Assembly (NCBI GenBank): GCA_016709675.1
Contig: JADJMH010000001.1
Coordinates: 372,001 to 436,000, forward strand
DNA length: 64,000 bases
Reading direction: 5' to 3'
Source of the DNA: Candidatus Accumulibacter proximus
GTDB taxonomy: Bacteria; Pseudomonadota; Gammaproteobacteria; Burkholderiales; Rhodocyclaceae
The translations under genes and the position numbers were made by a program. The notes under the pieces were generated by a model. That model ran no database searches, had not been told where the DNA came from, and saw only the letters and a program-made list of their open reading frames with translations. Of this stretch, positions 52,996 through 61,900 are shown piece after piece (the stretch's first letter is position 1; every line of letters begins with the position of its first letter).

Positions 52996-55900
52996 ATGAA
53001 AGTCTTTGGCGAAGAACGTATCAACACCTATTTCTCCAACAGCCAAACTGCTCCCGCCGTCGCCGCCCTGTCTGGCGGCGGCTACGTGGTGACCTGGGCT
53101 TCAACGGGGCAGGACGGCAGCGGCGACGGCATTTACAGCCAGCGCCTCGATGCCAATGGCGTCGGCATCGGACTCGAGTTCCAGGTGAACACCACCAGCG
53201 ACAATACCCAAACCGACCCGGCGATCGCTGGCCTGTCGGACGGTGGCTTCCTGATCGTGTGGACGGATTACCGCCGCGACGAAAGCAGCTACGGCGTCTT
53301 CGCCCAGCGCTATGATGCCGGCGCCGTGCCTCAAGGGGTCGAGTTCCAGATCAACACCTACACGGCCTATGACCAGGGACCAGCCAGCATCGACTCCTAC
53401 AACGGTGGTTTCGTCGTCACCTGGTATTCGCATTTCCAGGACGGCAGCGGTTACGGCGTCTACAACCAGCGCTACGACAACCTCGGCAACAAGGTCGGCG
53501 TCGAGACCAAGGTCAATACCACCACCACTGGCAGCCAGTACGAACCTGATGTCGCGACCCATGCCGATGGCAGATACGTGGTCGTTTGGGGCTCGGACGG
53601 TACGGACGGGAGCGGTGCCGGCGTTTACGCGCAGCGTTTCGACAACGCCGGAGTCGCGGCCGGTACCGAGTTCCGCGTCAATACCAACACCGTGCCCAAC
53701 CAGTACGAACCACGCGTCGCGACCCTTTCCGGGGGCGGCTTTGTCGTCGTCTGGCGCGACGACAACCGCGACGGCAGCAGCGCAGGAGTTTATGCGCAGC
53801 GTTACGACGCGGCCGGCGGCAAGCTCGGCGTCGAGTTCCAGATCAACGAATCCACAGTCGGCGGGCAGTACCAACCCGACGTGATCGGCCTGTCCGCGGG
53901 CGGTTTTGTCGTGTCCTGGCACAACGACAACTACGATGTCGGAGCTGCCGGGAGCTATCAAGATGTCTATGTGCGCGAGTACGACAGCGCGGGCAATGCG
54001 CTGACCGGCCAGATCAAGGGCAACACCCCGACGCCTGGCCAGACGTCACAGTCAGAGCCGGTGCTGGCCAGCCTGGGCAATGGCGACTACGCTCTGGTAT
54101 GGACTTCGGGCGGTGGCCAGGACGGCAGCGATAGTGGCATCTATCAGCAGCTGTTCGGCAATGCCGCTCATTTCACTCGCCAGGCCAGCCCCGAACTCAG
54201 CGATTTCGGCGGCACCATCAATTTCGGCGAAAACGCCGTCAACGCCAGCCTGCAGGTTCTCGACGCAGCCGTCAGCCTCGTTGACAGCGACTCGGCCAAT
54301 TTTGGCGGTGGCAAGATCGACCTCTACTACGTCACCGGTGGCAGTGCCGAGGACCAGCTCGGCGTCGTGAACCAGGGCAATGCCCCGGGCGAGATCGGCG
54401 TCGCCGGCAACACCGTGAGCTACGGCGGCACGGCCATCGGCACGATCAGCGGCGGCGTCAATGGCGCCAATCTGACCATCACCCTCAACAACGACGCCAC
54501 CGTCAGTGCCGTCGAAGCGCTGATCCAGAAGCTGGGCTACGGCGACAACAACAACAGCCCCACTGCCACACGCGAACTCAGCATCCACGTCACCGACGGC
54601 GATGGCGGTTCCACCTTCGGCGGTGTGGTCACGGTCAACGTGACGCGCGAACTCGACGGTACACCTTTGGCGTATGGCGAAACGCAGGTCAATACCTTTG
54701 CCACGAACAACGATCTGACCCACCCGGAAGTGGCGCCGCTGAGCGGTGGCGGCTACGTCGTCGTCTGGACCTCGTACGGGCAGGACGGCTCGACCTTTGG
54801 CATTTACGCGCAGCGCCACAACGCCAGTGGCGTTGCCGTCGGGCCGGAGCTCAAGGTCAAGACGGTCACCGCCAACACGCAGTACGGTGCGCACGTCGCG
54901 GGTCTGTCAGATGGTGGCTTCGTGGTCATCTGGCAGGACGGCGCCGCCGACGGCAGCGGCGGCGGGGTCTACGGTCAGCGCTATGATGCCGGCGCCGTGC
55001 CGCAAGGGGTCGAGTTCCAGATCAACACCTACACGGCCTATGACCAGGGACCAGCCAGCATCGACTCCTACAACGGTGGTTTCGTCGTCACCTGGTATTC
55101 GCATTTCCAGGACGGCAGCGGTTACGGCGTCTACAACCAGCGCTACGACAACCTCGGCAACAAGGTCGGCGTCGAGACCAAGGTCGATACCACCACCACT
55201 GGCAGCCCGCACGAACCTGATGTCGCGACCCATGCCGATGGCAGATACGTGGTCGTTTGGGGCTCGGACGGTACGGACGGGAGCGGTGCCGGCGTTTACG
55301 CGCAGCGTTTCGACAACGCCGGAGTCGCGGCCGGTAGCGAGTTCCACGTCAATACCAACACCGTGCCCAACCAGCACGAACCACGCGTCGCGACCCTCTC
55401 CGGGGGCGGTTTCGTCGTCGTCTGGCGCGACGACAACCGGGACGGCAGCAGCGCCGGCGTCTACGCGCAGCGCTACGACAACACGGGCGCCAAGGCCGGC
55501 AGTGAGTTCCTGATCAACGAATCAACCACTGGCGGCCAGTACATGCCATCGGTCACCGGCCTGTCCACGGACGGCTTCATCGTCAGCTGGTACAACGACA
55601 ACTACGACGTCAACGGCACTGGCACCACCAGCGATGCCTACATCCGCGAATACGATGCCGCGGGCAACGCCATCGACGGCCAGCGTAAGCTGTTGTCGGA
55701 CACCAACGACACCGAGTACCAGCCTTCGATCGCCGACCTCGGCTATGGCAACTATGTGGTGGTCTATGCCGACTACGACATCGGCGGCACGAACACCTTC
55801 GAGATCCGTCAGCAGCTCTTCGGCGATACCGCCGAACTGCCTCGCCAGGCCAACCCGGTGCTCGACGAGGTGCGGGCCACGCTCGTCCTCGGCGCCGCCG

Positions 55901-58900
55901 AGGCAATTAATGCGCAAATCATCGACGCCGATGTGCAGGAGCAGGACAGCGATTCCGCGAACTTCGACACCGGCACGCTGTGGGTCTACTTCACCTCGGG
56001 CAGTGTCGCGGCCGATACCCTGGCCATCAACAACCAGGGCAACAGTCTGTTCCAGATCGGCGTGGCTGATAACAACGTCAGCTTCAGCGGCACGCTCATC
56101 GGTACCTTTGCCGGCGGCAGCGGTGGCGCGCCGCTGGTGGTCACTCTTAACGCCAACGCGACCCCTGAGGCGACTCGCTATCTGGTGCAGAACATCACTT
56201 TCAAGTACGACGCCGACGTCGCGCCAGCCGGCACCACCACCCGCAGTGTCGCCTTCCGACTGTTCGACGGCGACGGCGGCGCCTCGCCGCCGGCCAGCAC
56301 CATCATCACCATCCAGCCGGCTGCCCCCGCCGCAGCGCTGAGCCTGACCGACCTCGATTCGAGCGTGACACTGGCGGAGTCGGCAGCGCAACGGGGCATC
56401 GTGCTCGATACTGCCGTGCAGCTCGACGCCGGCGCGGCCGGCTTCAACGGCGGCACCCTGGCGGTGACGTATCTGTCCAACACCGAACGACCCGAGGATC
56501 AGCTCTCGATCCGCAACGAAGGCACCGGCACGAATCAGGTCGGATTCAATGCGTTCACCCTCGACGTCAGCTTCGAGGGCGTCGTCATCGGCACCGTCGC
56601 CACTGCCGACAACGGCCTCAACGGCGACCAGCTGCTGGTCACCTTCAACGCCTTCGCCAGCGCACAGTCGATCGAGCGCGTGATCGAGAACCTGACTTAC
56701 CGCAACAGCTCCAGCGACCCGGTGGCAAGCCGCTTGGCGGCGATCGTGCTCAGCGACGGCGACGGGGGTTCGTCGGTGGCGAGCACCGTGGAGATCAACG
56801 TCACCCCCGAGGCCGATGGCGGCATTCCGCTGTTCACTGCCGAGCACGTCAACACCTATACCACCAGCACCCAGAGCTTGCCGGCGATGGCCAAACTGGC
56901 CGACGGTGGCTACGTGACGATGTGGCAATCCAGCGAGCAGGATGGCTGGGGTTACGGCATTTTCGGCCAGCGTTTTGCCGGCGACGGCACTCGCGTCGGC
57001 AACGAGTTCCGTGTCAGCGACTACACGCCCAACGACCAGACCGACGTAGCCGTGGCCGGCCTGAAGGATGGAGGTTTCGTCGCCGTCTATCGCGACCAAT
57101 CGCGCGATGCATCCGGCGCCGCCGTCATCGGCCAGCGCTTCGACGTCAACGGCGTCCGCGTCGGCAGCGAGTTCGTCGTCAATACCAGCACCGACGGCAA
57201 CCAGTACCAGCCGGCGATCACATCTCTGGCCGACGGCGGCTTCGCCGTCGCCTGGTCTTCGGAGGGCTGGCGCGACAACGAATGCTACGACGTCTTCTTC
57301 CAGCGCTACAACGCCGCTGGCCAGGCGGTCGGCGTGGAGACGCGCGCCAACACGCCGATTGTCGGCCAGACCACCGCCCAGCAATGGGAGCCGAGCATCA
57401 TCCAGCTCGGCAGCGGCGACATCGTCGTCGCCTGGCGTAGCGAAAACGGGCAGGATGGTAACGTCTACGGGGTCTACGCGCAGCGCTTCAGCAGCGACGA
57501 CGCTCCCATCGGCAGCGAGTTCCGGCTCAACGTCCGCGCCAACAACTACCAGCACGATCCGCACCTGACTGCCACCGCCAGCGGCTTCGTCGCGGTGTGG
57601 GCCTCGGTCTACCAGGATGGCAGCGGGGACGGCGTGTATGCGCAGCTATACGACAACAGTGGCAACCCGACCTCGGGTGAGTTCCGGGTCAACGAAACAT
57701 CCTCTTCCGACCAACTGGAAAACTCGGTCGCTTCGCTGGCCAATGGCGGCTTCGTTGTCACCTGGCGCGACGCCAACGCGAACCACATCTTCAGTCAGCA
57801 GTTCGATGCTGTGGGCAACCGCATCGACGGCGCGACCCAGTTGGACGCCACGACCGGCAGCAACCAGAACCCCGTTGTGGTCGGCCTCAACAACGGCAAC
57901 TTCGTAGTCAGCTGGTTCGGCTACTCCGACGCCAGCCACTTCGACATTTTCCAACGCATCGTCGGCAATCCGGCCGACTTCCCGCGTCAGGTGGCGCCGG
58001 TCATCGTCGACCTGACGTCCAGCGTCACCTACCTTGAAAACCAGGTCAACGACGCACCACAACTGATTGACCCGGGCGTCGGACTGCTGGACCCGGATTC
58101 CGCCGACTTCGCCGGCGGCCAGCTGAACGTAAACTATGTCACGCCCTACGGCAACCCCAACCAGCTCGACATTCCGGGGATCGATGCCCAGGATCAACTG
58201 GGTATCCGTAACGAGGGCAACGGCGTCGACCAGATCGGCGTGTCGGGCAACAACGTCACTTACAACTTCGGCGACGGAGCTGGCACAGTCGTGATCGGCA
58301 CCATCCAGTCCGACGGCGTCAACGGCAGGCCGCTGACCGTGCTGTTCAACAACAAGGCCACCCGCGAGGTGGCCGAAGCGCTGATCGAGAACCTGACGTA
58401 TCAGAACTTCCTGTCCAATCCGGAACTCAGCCGTACGATTTCGCTGAACCTCTCGGACGGCGACGGGGGCGTCACCGCGCCGAAGGCGATCACCATCAAC
58501 ATTACCTCGCAGCCAAACGGGGCGGTGCCTTTCGGCGCCGAGAAAGTGGTGAACACCACCACCCCCGGCACGCAGAGCGAGCCGGCCATCGCCTACCTGT
58601 CCAGCGGCAGCTACGTCGTGGTATGGAGCGACGAGAATGCCGCCGACGGCGGTGGCTCGGGCGTCTTCGCGCGCGTCTTCGACAGCAGCGACAACCCGCT
58701 CGGCAATCAATTCCAGATCAACAGCACCACCGCCAACACCCAACATGAACCCAAGGTGATCGGCCTGGATGGCGGCGGCTTCACCGTGGTCTGGGCGAGT
58801 CTCAGTCAGATCAGCCCTTCGTCAAGCTACGACATCGTCGCACGCCAGTTCAGCAACACCGGCACGCCGACCAGCGCAGAACTGGTGGTGAACAACCCGG

Positions 58901-61900
58901 CGGCGGTCAACGTCAACTACGAACAGTCCATGCCCGACATCGCCGCCCTGCACAACGGCGGCTTCGTGGCGGTGTGGTACGGCGCCCAAGACGAAAACAG
59001 CAACAACCCCTACGCAATCTGGGGCCAGCGTTTCAGCAGCGCCGGCGCCAAGGACGGCAGCGTCTTCCATGTCAACGCCAGCAGCGGCTTCGAGGACAGC
59101 TCCCAGGACAGCCCTTCTGTCGCCACCCTGGCCGATGGCCGCTTCGTCGTCATTTGGCATTCCGACAGTTGGGACGGCGCCAGTGCCGACGTCTTTGGCC
59201 AGCGCTTCAATGCCGACGGCAGCAAGGATGGTGCCGAGTTCCGTGCCAATACCTATACCGCCGGCGCTCAATACCAGCACGACGTCGCCGCCCTGAACGA
59301 CGGCGGCTACATGGTGGTCTGGGGTGCACGGGATGTCACCGGCGTGAACGTGTACGGGCAGCGTTATGACGCAACCGGCGCCGCTGTTGGCGGCGAGTTC
59401 CGGGTCAACTATACGGTCAGCGGCACACAGTACCAGCCTTCGGTGGCCTCGCTGGTCAACGGCGGCTTCGTCGTCAGCTGGACCGATGGCAACAAGATCT
59501 GGCTGCAGCAGTACGACGCTTCCGGTCGCAAGGTAGACAGCGAGCAAGTGGTCAATCCTGACGCCAATTACGTTTACAGCGCGACGCCCGAGCTGATTTC
59601 GACGCCGGACGGCGGCTTCATTACCACCTACAGCGGCTACAAATACGACAACAGCACCTACGACATCTTTCTGCAGCGCTACAGCAACTCGGCGCCAAAT
59701 GTCCAGAACGTGTCGGTGATTGGTCCCGAGGACACCCCCATTATCCTCGCCGAAGCACTGTTCTCTGCCGGCTTCAGCGACCCGGAAGGCCAGGCCCTGG
59801 CGGCAATCAAGATCGTCACCCTCCCGGCCTCGGGCACCCTCAAGTTGAACGGCGTTAACGCGGTGCCGGGCCAGATCATCGGCATCGCCGATCTGGCAGG
59901 CAACAAACTGACCTACCTGGGCAACCTGAACTACAACGGTCCCGACCAGTTCCGCTGGACTGGCAGCGACGGCAGCGTCTTTGCCAACGGCTCGGTGCTC
60001 ACCAACATCACCGTCAATAACGTCAACGATCCGCCCGGGCTGGAAGCTGGGGTCAACGGCGGGGCGCAGGAAGGCGTTTTCTTCACTCGCGGCCTCACGC
60101 TCAGCGATCCGGACGTCGGCGACAGCCATCTGATCACCGTGAGTTGGGACGACGGCAACGGCAACACCGGCAGTTACCAGACCGCTGTCAGCACCAACCA
60201 CAACCCGAGCCTGGGGCTGACCCTGCCCGACAACGGCACCTACACGGTGACCGTCAAGAGCGACGACCTGCAAGGCCAGGCCAACAGCGTCGAGACCGAC
60301 AGCTTCGTGGTCAACGTCGCCAACGTCGATCCGACCATCGGACTCACCGGCAACAACACTGTCGAGCAGGGCCTGGTGTATACGCTCACCCTGGGCGCGG
60401 TGGTCGACCCCGGGGCCGACACCGAGACCGACTACGTCGTCGACTGGGGCGACGGTACGACACAGTCCGTGAGCGTAGCGCAACTACCCGCGAACCGGCA
60501 GCTGACGCACACCTACGCCAGTGCAGCCAACCGTAGCATTGCCGTTTCGGTCACCGACGAAGATGGCACCTTCCCCGCCGGCACCAAGCCCATCGTCGTC
60601 ACACATCCAGGCGAAGTGATCGTCGTCAACGCCGGCGCCGACACCAATGCCAGCGAAGGCACGCTGTTCAGCCACATCGTGACCTTTAGCGATCCGGCCG
60701 ACCAGGATCCCGTGGGCCGCCAGGTCAGCGTGGACTGGAGCGACGGTACGCCAGTGGAGAATTTCAACATCGGTGGCGGAGTATTCAGCTTCAGCATCAG
60801 CCATGTCTTCGCCGACAACCGGGTGACGTCGTTCGAGGTCAGCGTCACGGTCAACGATTCGGGCGCGCAGCAGGTGTCCGACAGCTACCTGGTGACCGTC
60901 AACGATGTCGCGCCGATCGTGGAGGTCAGCGGCACCGACACCAGCAACGAGGGCGCGGTATACCCGCTGACGGTGGGTGCGGTCGTTGACCCGGGTATCG
61001 ACACGCCGACGCTGTATCGCATCAACTGGGGCGACGGGAGTCCGCTCACCGAGTACTCGCCAGCCGAATACGCTACCCTGCTCGCCGGGGGGGGCACCGT
61101 CAATCACGTCTTCGCCGATGGCGGCGATGGCGGCACCAACCGCACGGTCACCCTGCAGGTGCTCGACGAGGACGGCACGCATAGCGCTGGCACGAAGTCG
61201 ATCACCGTCAACAACGTCGCTCCGACAGCGTCGATAACCGGTGCCGACCGCGTCAATGAAGCCAGCCTGTACAGCATCAACCTCGGTGCGGTGAGCGACC
61301 CGGGCGCCGACACGCGCACGGCTTACAGCATCGACTGGGGTGACGGCAGCAGCACCGTGCTGACCCCGGCGCAGTACGCCGCAGGCAGCGCCACTCACAC
61401 CTACGGCGACGGTGGCACGCCGCGTACGATCAGCGTCAGCGCCACCGACGAAGATGGCACCTTCCTGCTCGGCAGCCAAACGGTGACCGTGAACAATCTG
61501 CCCGCGGCACCTACCGATATCTTTTTGAGCGCATCGCGAGTCAACGAGAATGCCGCCGACGGCAGCCTGATTGGCATGCTGGCGGCCCTCGACCCCGATT
61601 TGGGTGATACCCAGACATTCCAGTTGCTCGACAACGCCGGAGGCCGCTTTGTGCTGGTTGACAACCAGTTGCTGGTGGCAGATGTCCGCTTGCTGGATTA
61701 CGAAACCGCCATCGCTCACACCATTCGGGTCCGGGCAACCGACAACACTGGACTCAGCTACGACAAGATGCTGAGCATCGACCTCAACGACGTCAATGAG
61801 CAACCGACATCAGTCGAGCTGACTTCGAGTGGCATTTATGAAATGGGTGCTGATGGTGAACTGGTGGGCACCCTGAGTACAGTCGATCCCGATAGCGACG

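Noticed and set aside
55522..57564. 680-codon minus-strand frame, and similar ones at 58822-60483 and 60484-61803
   Set aside because: Antisense to the continuous adhesin frame; their repetitive valine/alanine-rich sequence is a by-product of the repeats on the coding strand.
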